From: Pseudomonas japonica
GTDB lineage: Bacteria; Pseudomonadota; Gammaproteobacteria; Pseudomonadales; Pseudomonadaceae
DNA: 64,000 nt
Assembly (NCBI RefSeq): GCF_013522925.1
Contig: NZ_JAAMQU010000014.1
Coordinates: 62,001 to 126,000, forward strand
Reading direction: 5' to 3'
Shown: positions 52,246 to 61,018 of the stretch, in pieces
How positions within the stretch are numbered: position 1 is the first letter of the stretch
How the letters are laid out: each line of letters starts with the position of its first letter
Program-made: the position numbers and the translations under genes
The notes under the pieces: generated by a model
What the model was told of the DNA's origin: nothing
Seen by the model: the letters and a program-made list of their open reading frames with translations, nothing else
Database searches by the model: none

Positions 52246-52295
52246 ACTGCCATTGACTGCCACCCACTGCCAGCACCGCTGACGAACGTGGCAGT
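52246..52295. promoter_or_regulatory. Candidate FisR upstream activating sequences
   Basis: ACTGCCA occurs at 52246, 52256 and 52266, exactly one helical turn apart, and its reverse complement TGGCAGT at 52289-52295. They lie about 50-100 bp upstream of the sigma-54 promoter, the usual place for enhancer sites. Confidence 0.5.
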
Positions 52296-52345
52296 TCCAC
52301 GGAGCGGAGTAGCCGCGTGGCCCAGCAAATACTGCCTTGGCGCGC

Positions 52346-52360
52346 TGGCACGGATATTGA
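52346..52360 (+). promoter_or_regulatory. Sigma-54 (-24/-12) promoter of the sulfide-oxidation operon
   Basis: TGGCACGGATATTGA matches the consensus TGGCACG-N4-TTGC except for the last base of the -12 element. It lies 48 bp before the start of the persulfide dioxygenase gene, downstream of the phased repeats. Confidence 0.75.
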
Positions 52361-52407
52361 GTTACCCGACCATTGGCTGCGGTCGCCCTCGCCGTTTTGG
52401 AGCCCTC

Positions 52408-53298
52408 ATGATGCACCTGCAAACCGACGCCTACCGGGTGGAAGCGTTCTTCGACCAGGCCACGTCCAGCCTGAGCTATCTGCTGCTCGACCGCGCCAGC
52501 CAAGCCTGTGCGCTGATCGATGCCGTGCTCGATTACCAGCCCGCCACTGGCCATACCTCTTCAGTGAACGCCGACAGAATGATTGCGCGGGTGGGCGATC
52601 TGGGGGCCCAGGTTGAATGGATACTCGAAACCCATGTGCATGCCGACCACCTGAGCGCCGCCAGTTACCTCAAAAAGGCCCTGGGCGGGCGAATCGGTAT
52701 CGGTGCGCGCGTGGTCGAGGTGCAGGCAGCTTTCAGCCGCTGGTTCCCAGGTGCTGCCGAAACAGCCACCTTCGACGCCCTGCTCGGCGACGGCGAAAAT
52801 CTCAAGCTGGGCGACCTCTCGATTCAGGTACTGCACACGCCCGGGCATACACCGGCGTGCGTTACTTACCTGCTCGACAACCCCGAACAGCCCCTGGCAT
52901 TCGTGGGCGACACACTGTTCACCCCAGACTACGGCACTGCTCGATGTGACTTCCCGGGTGGCGATGCCCGCGCACTGTACCGGTCGATTCAGCGGTTGCT
53001 CTGCCTGCCCGACCACACCCAGCTGTTGTTGTGCCATGACTACCGGCCGCAAGGTCGTGAGCTGATATGGCACACCACGGCGGCCGAGCAGCGCGCAGGT
53101 AACCTGCACGCAAACGCCCGCATCGGCGAAGAGGCCTTCGTGAACATGCGCATGGCGCGCGATGCCACCCTGGCAATGCCGGCCCTCATGCTGCCCGCGG
53201 TGCAAGTGAACCTGTGCGCCGGCCAACTTCCTCCTGAGCAAGCTAACGGCCTGCGTTACCTGCGTATCCCCCTCAATGCCTTCAAGGACACCCCATGA
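52408..53298 (+). CDS. Persulfide dioxygenase-like metallo-beta-lactamase-fold protein
   Basis: Protein of 296 residues, ETHE1/Blh type. The iron-binding HxHxDH is ETHVHADHLSAAS, with HTPGHTPACVTYLL and FVGDTLF as the next ligand blocks. It oxidises glutathione persulfide to sulfite. The start is placed at the first of two adjacent ATGs, with GGAG 5 nt upstream; the frame stays open to 52207 across the promoter, so longer starts are rejected. First gene of the FisR-controlled operon; it overlaps the SQR gene by 4 bp. Confidence 0.9.
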   Translation: MMHLQTDAYRVEAFFDQATSSLSYLLLDRASQACALIDAVLDYQPATGHTSSVNADRMIARVGDLGAQVEWILETHVHADHLSAASYLKKALGGRIGIGARVVEVQAAFSRWFPGAAETATFDALLGDGENLKLGDLSIQVLHTPGHTPACVTYLLDNPEQPLAFVGDTLFTPDYGTARCDFPGGDARALYRSIQRLLCLPDHTQLLLCHDYRPQGRELIWHTTAAEQRAGNLHANARIGEEAFVNMRMARDATLAMPALMLPAVQVNLCAGQLPPEQANGLRYLRIPLNAFKDTP

Positions 53299-54542
53299 CC
53301 CACACGCTACCGGTTCACGACGTGGTAATCGTTGGCGCAGGCGCCGCGGGCATCGCGACCGCCGCCAGCCTGCTCAAGCGCGTCCCCGGGCTGGACGTAT
53401 TACTGATCGACCCTGCCACCGAGCACTTCTATCAGCCGGGCTGGACCCTGGTGGGTGCGGGGGTGTTCAAGGCGGCCAGCACCCGCCGCGAGACTGCCAC
53501 GCTGATACCCACTGGCGCGAAGCTGCTGCAAGCCGCAGTGATCGGGTTCGACCCTGCCAACAGCCAGGTATTGCTGGCTAACCGGCCTGGCCTGGGCTAT
53601 CGCCAGCTGATCGTGTGCCCGGGGCTGGTGCTGGATTGGGCCGCCATCGACGGGCTGGAAAGCACGCTTGGCCAGCACGGCGTGACCTCGAACTACCGCT
53701 ACGACCTGGCGCCTTATACTTGGGAGCTCACCCGCCAACTGCGCAAAGGCCGGGCGCTGTTCACCCAGCCCGGCATGCCGATCAAATGCGCTGGCGCGCC
53801 GCAGAAGGCCCTTTATCTGGCCTGCGACCATTGGCGCCGGGAAGGCCGTCAGGGCGCGGTGCGGGCCGAGTTCCTCAACGCCAACCCAAGCCTGTTTGGC
53901 GTGGCGGCGTATGTGCCTGCGTTGCAACGCTATATCGACCGTTACGAGGTGGACCTGCGCCTTCGCCATCGTTTGGTGGCAGTGAACGGCCCCTTGCGCC
54001 AGGCCACATTCGAAGTGACTGCCAGCGATGGCAGCATCCGCCACGACACGCGCGGCTTCGACCTGCTGCATGTGGTGCCACCACAATGCCCACCCTTGGC
54101 AGTGAGTGGCAGTGCCTTGGCGGACGCCTCCGGGTGGCTGGAGGTAGACCCACACAGCCTGCGCCACCGCCGCTTCGCCAACGTTCATGGGTTGGGCGAT
54201 GTTATCAATGCCAGCAACGCCAAAACGGTCGCCGCTGCCCGCAAGCAAGCCCCGGTGGTTGCCCACAACGTGGCGGCGGCTCTAGGCAAGGCAAGCGGTA
54301 CGGCCCACTACGACGGTTACGGCGCGTGCCCGCTCACGGTTGAACGCGGCCGTATCGTACTGGCCGAATTTGCCTATGGCGGTGCGCTGGCGCCCTCCTT
54401 CCCCCAATGGGTGCTCAAGGGCACCGAGCCTACCCGCCTGGCCTGGTGGCTGAAGGCCCATGCGCTGCCGGCGGTGTACTGGCATGGCATGCTGCGCGGG
54501 CGGGAATGGCTGGCCCAGCCCGCGTTGGAAGCGATGCCGTGA
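53295..54542 (+). CDS. Sulfide:quinone oxidoreductase-like FAD protein
   Basis: Flavoprotein of 415 residues. FAD-binding VVIVGAGAAGIA is at the N-terminus, YQPGWTLVGAGVF and MPIKCAGAPQKALYL match type II SQR, and the latter holds one of the redox cysteines. It oxidises sulfide to polysulfide and reduces quinone at the membrane surface. It lies between the persulfide dioxygenase and TauE/SafE genes with overlaps at both ends, so all three are one operon. Confidence 0.9.
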   Translation: MTHTLPVHDVVIVGAGAAGIATAASLLKRVPGLDVLLIDPATEHFYQPGWTLVGAGVFKAASTRRETATLIPTGAKLLQAAVIGFDPANSQVLLANRPGLGYRQLIVCPGLVLDWAAIDGLESTLGQHGVTSNYRYDLAPYTWELTRQLRKGRALFTQPGMPIKCAGAPQKALYLACDHWRREGRQGAVRAEFLNANPSLFGVAAYVPALQRYIDRYEVDLRLRHRLVAVNGPLRQATFEVTASDGSIRHDTRGFDLLHVVPPQCPPLAVSGSALADASGWLEVDPHSLRHRRFANVHGLGDVINASNAKTVAAARKQAPVVAHNVAAALGKASGTAHYDGYGACPLTVERGRIVLAEFAYGGALAPSFPQWVLKGTEPTRLAWWLKAHALPAVYWHGMLRGREWLAQPALEAMP

Positions 54543-55339
54543 CGCTGGCCTATCTGGCCAGCGGCCTGGGCGCGGTGGCAGGCCTGGTGTTGGGGCTTAC
54601 CGGCGCCGGAGGTGGCGTATTGGCGTTGCCGCTGCTGATGTTCGGCCTAGGCCTGAGCATTCCCCAGGCCGCCCCTATTGCACTGTTGGCAGTAGGGTTA
54701 TCTGCCCTGCTCGGTGCGGTGATTGGCCTGCGCCAACGCATCGTGCGGTACCGGGCCGCGGCGTTGATCGGCGCCTGTGGGATCGCCACCGCGCCGCTCG
54801 GGGTGTGGCTCAGCCATCGCCTTCCCGCAGTTCCATTGGCAGCGTGTTTCGTAGCCGTACAAACCTGGGTGAGCGTGCGTTTATGGCGGGGCGCTGACCC
54901 ATCGGGGCGGCCGTTAGCTCAATGCCCTTGCCGGCTGGACCGCAGCACCGGCCAACTGCACTGGACCACTTCGTGCGCGCAAGCGCTGGCAGGGACCGGC
55001 GCTCTGGCAGGCGTGTTGTCGGGCCTGCTCGGGGTGGGCGGAGGCTTCGTGATCGTGCCCGCGCTGCGGCGTTACACCGACCTGGAAATGAACAGTGTGG
55101 TAGCGACATCCCTGGCGGTGATTGCCCTGGTTGCATTGGCCACCGGCGGCGCGACCATGGCCAGCGGCGTGGGTAATATCCAACTCGCCCTGCCCTTCGC
55201 AACCGGTAGTGCAGCGGGCCTGCTGCTTGGCCGGCGAATGGCCCCCCGCGTCAGCGGCGCTGCCTTGCAGAAGGTATTCGCCGTGACAGGCTTCGCAGCG
55301 GCCATGGCGATACTGGCAAGAAGCCACGTTTTCGGCTGA
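54539..55339 (+). CDS. TauE/SafE family sulfite/sulfonate exporter
   Basis: Membrane protein of 266 residues with eight predicted helices and the family's twice-repeated glycine-rich motif (GLVLGLTGAGGGVLALPLL, then GVLSGLLGVGGGFVIVPAL). In a sulfide-oxidation operon it probably exports sulfite or thiosulfate. The GTG start overlaps the SQR stop (GTGA), so it is coupled. The longer frame upstream lies inside SQR. Confidence 0.9.
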   Translation: MTLAYLASGLGAVAGLVLGLTGAGGGVLALPLLMFGLGLSIPQAAPIALLAVGLSALLGAVIGLRQRIVRYRAAALIGACGIATAPLGVWLSHRLPAVPLAACFVAVQTWVSVRLWRGADPSGRPLAQCPCRLDRSTGQLHWTTSCAQALAGTGALAGVLSGLLGVGGGFVIVPALRRYTDLEMNSVVATSLAVIALVALATGGATMASGVGNIQLALPFATGSAAGLLLGRRMAPRVSGAALQKVFAVTGFAAAMAILARSHVFG

Positions 55340-55445
55340 TTTTGCCGTATATCGGAGCGGTACGCACCGTTTGTAAATCCGATGGAATTTTGCGCGCCAT
55401 ACAAGGCTCCGTTAAGTCGGTAATGATCAACGGGATTGATTGGAA

Positions 55446-55718
55446 ATGCCTACGCCAACGCTTTTCGTCATCGACTATCGCCTTCACGGCGCACCCAAGA
55501 GTTTTGTGATCCGCCTCGACCGCATGGACAACGCCGAAGCGTGGCATTGGGCCAGTTGCGATGCGGGGGTCGGGCACATACCTCGCCACCGTCACGACAA
55601 AATCAAACGCACCTCCAAACCCATGGCCGAGAAGTTCGGGATTACCGACGTGCGCTGGCGCGCGGCGGGTATGCAGCCGCCCGTAGAAGCGCCAGTGGCT
55701 GACCGCGCCGCCGGTTAG
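55446..55718 (+). CDS. DUF6555 family small protein (second copy)
   Basis: Protein of 90 residues with the same core MDNAEAWHWASCDAGVG as the product of 19164-19385 and a longer C-terminal tail (PPVEAPVADRAAG). The ATG at 55446 matches the paralogue N-terminus; a TTG two codons upstream is also open. It lies 106 bp after TauE/SafE and is closed by a clear terminator. Function unknown. Confidence 0.87.
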   Translation: MPTPTLFVIDYRLHGAPKSFVIRLDRMDNAEAWHWASCDAGVGHIPRHRHDKIKRTSKPMAEKFGITDVRWRAAGMQPPVEAPVADRAAG

Positions 55719-55751
55719 CCACATCGGGCTCGCAGTAGCAGGCCAAGACCC

Positions 55752-55782
55752 AACCCCGGCGAATGCAGTGCCGGGGTTTTTT
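55752..55782 (+). terminator. Rho-independent terminator
   Basis: AACCCCGGC pairs with GCCGGGGTT across a 9-nt loop and runs into TTTTTT. It ends the DUF6555 transcript and possibly the sulfide operon. Confidence 0.85.
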
Positions 55783-55907
55783 ACACCTGCCGATCGGCAC
55801 TGGTGTTCCCCCTTTCCTGAACTACCGTTGTATCGCCGCCACTACAATGAGCGCCGAAGCGGCCGGCTGCGCCTCCACGTTGCCCCCTGCTTTGAGGAGC
55901 TACTGCC

Positions 55908-58577
55908 ATGACCCTTATCTACGACGCCCGCGACTACGGCGCGGTTGGCGATGGAACCATGGACGATACCCAGGCCATCCAGGCCGCCATCGACGCCGCA
56001 GCCAAGACCGGAGGCCAGGTTTATCTGTCCAGGGGCACGTACGTGGTGAGCGGCGACACCTCACAGACCTCCGGGCCCTGCCTCATCCTGCCAAGTAGCG
56101 TAAGCCTGGTCGGAGACGGTGCCGGCGACACCAGCCTTAAGTTGGCGGACGACTGGAGCAAACCCGTCACCGGTATTGTCCGGGCTGCCATGGATGCACA
56201 GGACGTCGGGCTGGCTGACCTTACAGTGGATGGCAACAGCGCCAGTACCAGCGGGCGCGTGGATGGCTTCAGTACCGGCGCCGGGCCTTGGGACAGCGGC
56301 ACCAACACGGGCGTGACCGTGAGTGGCGTGACGTTCACCAACTGCAGCGGCAATGGGCTGAACGCGCAACAAGGCACCTTCGCCCTGAGCGTGACCGACA
56401 GCGTAGCAACCGGCAGCGGCCTGGACGGCTTTTACGCCCACCTTGCAGGCCCTGCCGAAGGCTACGTGGACGCGGGTGGTTTTCAGGACAACCTCAGCGA
56501 AGGCAACGGCCGTAACGGCTTTACCTTGTTACTGGACAACTACCGCACCACCTTGGCCGACAACGACGCGCTGGAGAACGGAAGCCGGGGCATTCTGGTG
56601 GAAGGCCAACCGGGCGAAGCCTTCTCGGAACGAGTGGTGCTCACCGGTGGCGAAATCGCCGACAACGGCGCAGAAGGTTTACTGCTCAAGCTCACCGACT
56701 TCAGCCGGGTAAGCAACGTGACCGTGCACGATAACGGCGGCGCGGGCATCGGCTTGTATGGCTCCAGCGCCAACACGATCGCAGGCAACGTGCTGTACAA
56801 CGACGCCAGCACCTTCGGCAACGCTGAAGTCGTGCTGCAGGCCTCGGACGATTCGGACGTGGGCGCCGTGGACGCTGTCACCGGCAACGTGGTGTACAAC
56901 AACCTGATCGGCGGCGGCAACGCCAGCTATGCAGTGTCCGAGCGCAACGAAGACATCACCGGCTTCAACACCGTGTTCGACAACTACTTCAGCCGCTTCG
57001 GCGACCCCAGCACGGTGTTCTACGGCACTGACAGCAACGCCTTCAGCAATAACGACAACCTTACCGTGGCCGGCACTGCCGGCAATGATGTGCTGGCCGC
57101 CACGGAAGTGTCTGATACGGCGCTCTATGGCTTCGGGGGCAACGACCGGCTCACCGGCGGCCTCTACGATGACGTGCTGTACGGCGGCGCCGGGGTGGAC
57201 CGGCTAACTGGCGGCGCCGGCTCGGACACCTTCCGTTTCACCCGTGCCAGCGACAGCGTACGTGGCGCCAATGACCTGATCACCGACTTCGTCGCTGGCG
57301 AAGACAAGCTTGACCTCGCCAGCCTGGGCTACAGCGGCTTGGGCGATGGCCACAACGGCACCTTGCAGCTCAGCTACAACGGCAGCCTGGGGCGGCACTA
57401 CCTGCGCAGCCTGGATGCCGACAGCGACGGCCATTACTTCCAGTTGGCGCTGGTGGGCAACGTCAACGAGATACAGGCCAGCGACTTCGAAACCCTGGTG
57501 CAGGGCACCTCGGGCCGCAATACCCTCACGGGCAGCGACAATGGCGAAACGCTCAGGGGCCTGGCGGGCGCGGATACCCTCAGCGCCGGTGCTGGCAATG
57601 ACTATGTAATTGGCGGCGCGGGCGCCGACCAGCTCACGGGCGGCGACGGCAACGACGTATTCGTGTTTGACGCGCTGCGCGACAGCTATGCCAACGACAC
57701 CCGGGGCGTGGACAACAGCGACACGATCACCGACTTCCGCTACGACCATGACGTGCTTGACCTCTCGGCGTTTCGCTTCACCGGGTTGGGCACCGGCTAC
57801 GACCACACCCTGGAAGCCACACGCACCGGCGGTGACATGGTGTTGCAGTCACTGGAAGCCGATGCCAACGGCAACTACTTCAAGCTGGTGCTCGAAGGCG
57901 TGAGCTATATCAACAATGCCGCGATCCGCTTCGGCGCCGCCACGACCACGCACTTTAATGCCGAACCCACCAGCTACGACGACTACTACATCGATGAACC
58001 CACCGCCAATGACGACACCTTGGTCGGCTATTACACCAATGACCGCCTGAACGGCCTGGCCGGCAATGACACCCTGCGCGGGGAAGCGGGCGACGACAGG
58101 CTCGATGGCGGCGCGGGTAGCGATACGCTCGATGGCGGAAACGGCAATGATCAGGTGGCGGGCGGTCGCGGTAGTGACATCTTGACTGGTGGCAGCGGCG
58201 ACGATGTGCTGACCGGCGGTGCTGGCCTGGACCAGCTCACTGGCGGCTCGGGAGACGATACCTTCCGCTTCCTCGCCACCACTGACAGCTTGCGCGGGAT
58301 GAGTGACGTGATCACCGATTTCGACGCCAGCCATGACCTGCTGGATGTGGCCGCGCTGGGCTATACAGGCCTGGGAAGCGGCCGCGACGGCACCTTGAAG
58401 GTGAGCTACAGCGCCGCGGCCGACCGCACCTATGTAAAAGACTTCACTGCAGGCGCAGACGGCGAGCGGTTCGAGATCACCCTTGACGGCGACCTCAGCC
58501 ATGCGCTTAGCGCCGACGCGTTCGTGTTCGCGCCAGCGCCGGAGCAGGAGCTCGCCCTGCTAGGCGTGGCCGCCTGA
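55908..58577 (+). CDS. AlgE-type mannuronan C-5 epimerase homologue with replaced active site; RTX protein
   Basis: Secreted protein of 889 residues. Residues 1-380 are the right-handed beta-helix A-module of AlgE/PsmE epimerases (DARDYGAVGDGTMDDTQAIQ). Three R-module units follow, near 385-530, 533-685 and 700-885, each with RTX calcium repeats such as GGAGSDTF and LDGGAGSDTLDGG. No N-terminal signal is seen; the C-terminus (ending LALLGVAA) should carry a type I secretion signal. Numbering aligns with AlgE4 without gaps, and the catalytic set Lys117, Tyr149, Asp152, His154 is here Arg117, Asn149, Asn152, Gln154 (NGLNAQQ in place of YGFDPHE). It is therefore unlikely to epimerise mannuronan and may bind polysaccharide. 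A TTG or other start is not needed; GAGGAG lies upstream. Confidence 0.88.
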   Translation: MTLIYDARDYGAVGDGTMDDTQAIQAAIDAAAKTGGQVYLSRGTYVVSGDTSQTSGPCLILPSSVSLVGDGAGDTSLKLADDWSKPVTGIVRAAMDAQDVGLADLTVDGNSASTSGRVDGFSTGAGPWDSGTNTGVTVSGVTFTNCSGNGLNAQQGTFALSVTDSVATGSGLDGFYAHLAGPAEGYVDAGGFQDNLSEGNGRNGFTLLLDNYRTTLADNDALENGSRGILVEGQPGEAFSERVVLTGGEIADNGAEGLLLKLTDFSRVSNVTVHDNGGAGIGLYGSSANTIAGNVLYNDASTFGNAEVVLQASDDSDVGAVDAVTGNVVYNNLIGGGNASYAVSERNEDITGFNTVFDNYFSRFGDPSTVFYGTDSNAFSNNDNLTVAGTAGNDVLAATEVSDTALYGFGGNDRLTGGLYDDVLYGGAGVDRLTGGAGSDTFRFTRASDSVRGANDLITDFVAGEDKLDLASLGYSGLGDGHNGTLQLSYNGSLGRHYLRSLDADSDGHYFQLALVGNVNEIQASDFETLVQGTSGRNTLTGSDNGETLRGLAGADTLSAGAGNDYVIGGAGADQLTGGDGNDVFVFDALRDSYANDTRGVDNSDTITDFRYDHDVLDLSAFRFTGLGTGYDHTLEATRTGGDMVLQSLEADANGNYFKLVLEGVSYINNAAIRFGAATTTHFNAEPTSYDDYYIDEPTANDDTLVGYYTNDRLNGLAGNDTLRGEAGDDRLDGGAGSDTLDGGNGNDQVAGGRGSDILTGGSGDDVLTGGAGLDQLTGGSGDDTFRFLATTDSLRGMSDVITDFDASHDLLDVAALGYTGLGSGRDGTLKVSYSAAADRTYVKDFTAGADGERFEITLDGDLSHALSADAFVFAPAPEQELALLGVAA

Positions 58578-58581
58578 AGCC

Positions 58582-58633
58582 ATTCCCGGGGTTCCCCCAG
58601 CCCTACACTGTGGGGCCGGGGAAACCCGGGAAT
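58582..58633. terminator. Bidirectional terminator hairpin
   Basis: A 16-bp arm, ATTCCCGGGGTTCCCC, pairs with GGGGAAACCCGGGAAT with one mismatch and a 20-nt loop. It separates two convergent genes. No T run follows on either side, so its efficiency is uncertain. Confidence 0.6.
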
Positions 58634-58645
58634 TATCCGCCGGTA

Positions 58646-60127
58646 TCAATACCGCCAGATCACGTCCACAAACGCCCGGTGCATGTAGCTGTCCACCTGG
58701 CTGCCATAGGCATCACCCGGCTTGAACACACCACCGCGCAAGCGCACGAGGGCCGAGGGTTCGTCGATGGATTGGCTCAGCGACGCCGGTAGCAAGCCCT
58801 GCTTGAAGTAGCGGGTTACCACAAGGTCCAGCTCCTGACCCAGGTCTTTCTCGCCATCGCGCAGGGGCAGGCTGCTGCTGGACAGCAGGTCACCGGTGCC
58901 GCTGTCGTATTCGTTGTCATACGCGGCAACGCCACGGCTGGTGATGCCCTTGTCGCCGTCCACACGCCAGAAGCGGTGGTAGATCAGGCTGGCATCGTAG
59001 TCTTCACGCAAGGTCCATGAACCGAACAGGGTGGCGCTTTGCAGGTTGGTCATGTCGCCCCGGAAGGCTTCGCCGAAGCGGTGCACACGAGAGTTGATGC
59101 CGGTGTAGGTGGAGCGGTTGCTCTCCAGGCCGTTCTGCTCGTATTCGCCGCTGGCGCGGGCATAGGCCCCACCTACCTGCCAGCTCGGGTCCAGGCGCAG
59201 GCGCAGGCCCAGGTCGGTGGCCCAGCCGCTCACGTTGCTGTGGCTGGAGGCTTCACCCGGCAGGTTGCCGTTGCTGTCCAGGCTGTTCACCTTGTCGCGG
59301 TTACCCTTCAGGCCGGTAAGGCTGGCCCAATAGTTCCAAGTGTTGGTGTTGCGGCGGGCATTGTAGGCGTCGCTGCTGGCCTCGATGCCGAACCAGGTCA
59401 GGTCACCGTTCTGGGTCTTGTCCAGCGGGTCGCTGGCCTGCCCCACCCGAGCGTAATCCAGGCTGCCGTTATCGCGGGTGTGGTGCGCACGCACGCCAAT
59501 CCACTGCCCCGGGTTCCACTGCCAGGAGGCATCGGCGAACAGGTGCAGGCGATCCTTGTCGGTCGGCGACAGCTCTTTCAGGTCGGTGCGGTAGTCGCTG
59601 AAACGCTGGGCCGTGCCCAGGTTGGCCTTGAGCAACGTCGTGTCGAAGGTCCACGCCAGGGCTTCGATGTTGGTGTCGCGCCATTGGCCATCGTCGTTGC
59701 GCAGGCGCTGGCGGCCGAACTTCAGCTGCTCGCCCGGGTACGGAGTAAGGCCGCGGTAGCCCACCCAGAACTCGCGCATGGCCAGGTAGCTCTTCTTCGG
59801 TTCACGGTCGCTGTTGCTGCTTTGCGCGGCTTCGCTGGTGTCCTGCTGCAGTGTGTCGGTTTCGACAATGTCCGTTGCCGTGACTGCCTGCCCCATGGCA
59901 TAGGCGCTCCACGCCCCGCGCTGGAAATACGCCCACGGGCGCAGGTCCAGGCCCAGCCCGTTCACGTCACCGTGGGCCGCAGTCCCAAGATCGCGATCCC
60001 CTTCCGTTTGCGCCGTGGCCTTGATCTCCAGGCCAAACTGGCTACCGTCTGCGGTAGCGGCCATGGCGGGCAGCATCCAGGCCAGGGAACATCCAAGGCC
60101 GACCCCGGCCGAAACCCACTGCTTCAT
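58646..60127 (-). CDS. AlgE-type alginate export porin (orphan)
   Basis: Outer-membrane beta-barrel of 493 residues with a signal peptide (ending near MLPAMA). It matches P. aeruginosa AlgE over its length: GLDLRPWAYFQRGAWSAY, LKFGRQRLRNDDGQW, SRVHRFGEAFRGDM and LPASLSQSIDEPSALVRLRG, and ends in IWRY. The ATG at 60127 has AAGGA 6 nt upstream. No other alginate biosynthesis gene (algD to algA) is adjacent. It converges on the epimerase-like gene, so the two may serve one exopolysaccharide. Confidence 0.9.
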   Translation of the reverse strand: MKQWVSAGVGLGCSLAWMLPAMAATADGSQFGLEIKATAQTEGDRDLGTAAHGDVNGLGLDLRPWAYFQRGAWSAYAMGQAVTATDIVETDTLQQDTSEAAQSSNSDREPKKSYLAMREFWVGYRGLTPYPGEQLKFGRQRLRNDDGQWRDTNIEALAWTFDTTLLKANLGTAQRFSDYRTDLKELSPTDKDRLHLFADASWQWNPGQWIGVRAHHTRDNGSLDYARVGQASDPLDKTQNGDLTWFGIEASSDAYNARRNTNTWNYWASLTGLKGNRDKVNSLDSNGNLPGEASSHSNVSGWATDLGLRLRLDPSWQVGGAYARASGEYEQNGLESNRSTYTGINSRVHRFGEAFRGDMTNLQSATLFGSWTLREDYDASLIYHRFWRVDGDKGITSRGVAAYDNEYDSGTGDLLSSSSLPLRDGEKDLGQELDLVVTRYFKQGLLPASLSQSIDEPSALVRLRGGVFKPGDAYGSQVDSYMHRAFVDVIWRY

Positions 60128-60255
60128 CTTCAATCCTTGTGCATTGGCAAATAGTTATACGTCGCCGGATACACTCGCGGCTGCGTGCGGCGGCGATGAT
60201 AGCTTTCAGCCAGTGCAGTGCATACCCCAATTATTCGCGGTAACGGAACGTTTCC

Positions 60256-60879
60256 ATGACCACTGACAATGTTTCGAGTGTTTGGGCCTGGCCCCTGGCG
60301 CGGTTCCGTGATGCCCTTGCGGGCCTGGAACCGGTCCCCAGCTGCGGCGCCACTGCGGCTGTGTGTGGCAACCTGGGGCTGGCGTTGATCGTGATGGCCC
60401 TTGGCAAAAGCCAGGCGCGCGAGGCACACCCGGCCCGGGAAACACTACTGGCCGAAGCACGGGCCCTGCTGCCGGTGCTCGCCGCGCATGCCGATGGCGA
60501 TATGCGCGACTTTGGCCGCTTTATCGAAGACCTGCCCCACACCGAACCCGAGGATGCCCAGCGCCAGCGGGACATCGCGGTGCTGGTGAGCCGCACGCAG
60601 CAGGCCGCGCAAGATGCGCAACGGGCGCTGGAACTTGCGGTGACCGCCCTGCCCCTGGCCACCCCTAGCCTGCGCTGCGACGTGCGCGCAGGGGGCTTGA
60701 TGCTTCATGCCAGCGTGCATGCCTTGTTGCTCAACCTGGCCGAAGACGCCCCCTTGCTGCGAGACCCCGGCCGCACCGACCACTATGAGGCGCAACGCGC
60801 GGCGATCGGGGATCGCGCCGATATAGCCGCCCGTGCACTGCGCGAGCGCTGCGAATGCAGTGAAGCCAAAAAGTCCTAG
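60256..60879 (+). CDS. Cyclodeaminase/cyclohydrolase family protein
   Basis: Protein of 207 residues, helical, related to formiminotetrahydrofolate cyclodeaminase (FTCD_C) and FchA. Typical parts are SCGATAAVCGNLGLALIVMALGK and the C-terminal LRCDVRAGGLMLHASVHALLLNLA. It may act on folate or a related pterin. There is no folate or histidine-degradation gene beside it. Standalone, divergent from the AlgE porin. Confidence 0.78.
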   Translation: MTTDNVSSVWAWPLARFRDALAGLEPVPSCGATAAVCGNLGLALIVMALGKSQAREAHPARETLLAEARALLPVLAAHADGDMRDFGRFIEDLPHTEPEDAQRQRDIAVLVSRTQQAAQDAQRALELAVTALPLATPSLRCDVRAGGLMLHASVHALLLNLAEDAPLLRDPGRTDHYEAQRAAIGDRADIAARALRERCECSEAKKS

Positions 60880-61018
60880 CGTACTGAGCTGACGCAGCGA
60901 AGCCTCCTGATGGTTATTCTTATATGGAATAAATACTTTCCATAACCTTCTTTGACGACATAACAGTTTGCCTCGCAGACTCCATTCCGCTCAAATCTGA
61001 ACCGCGCAAGGGCGCACC

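Noticed and set aside
57100..58270. Short tandem repeats that could suggest a CRISPR array
   Set aside because: They are in frame and encode RTX nonapeptides of the epimerase-like protein; unit length and degeneracy do not fit repeats with spacers.
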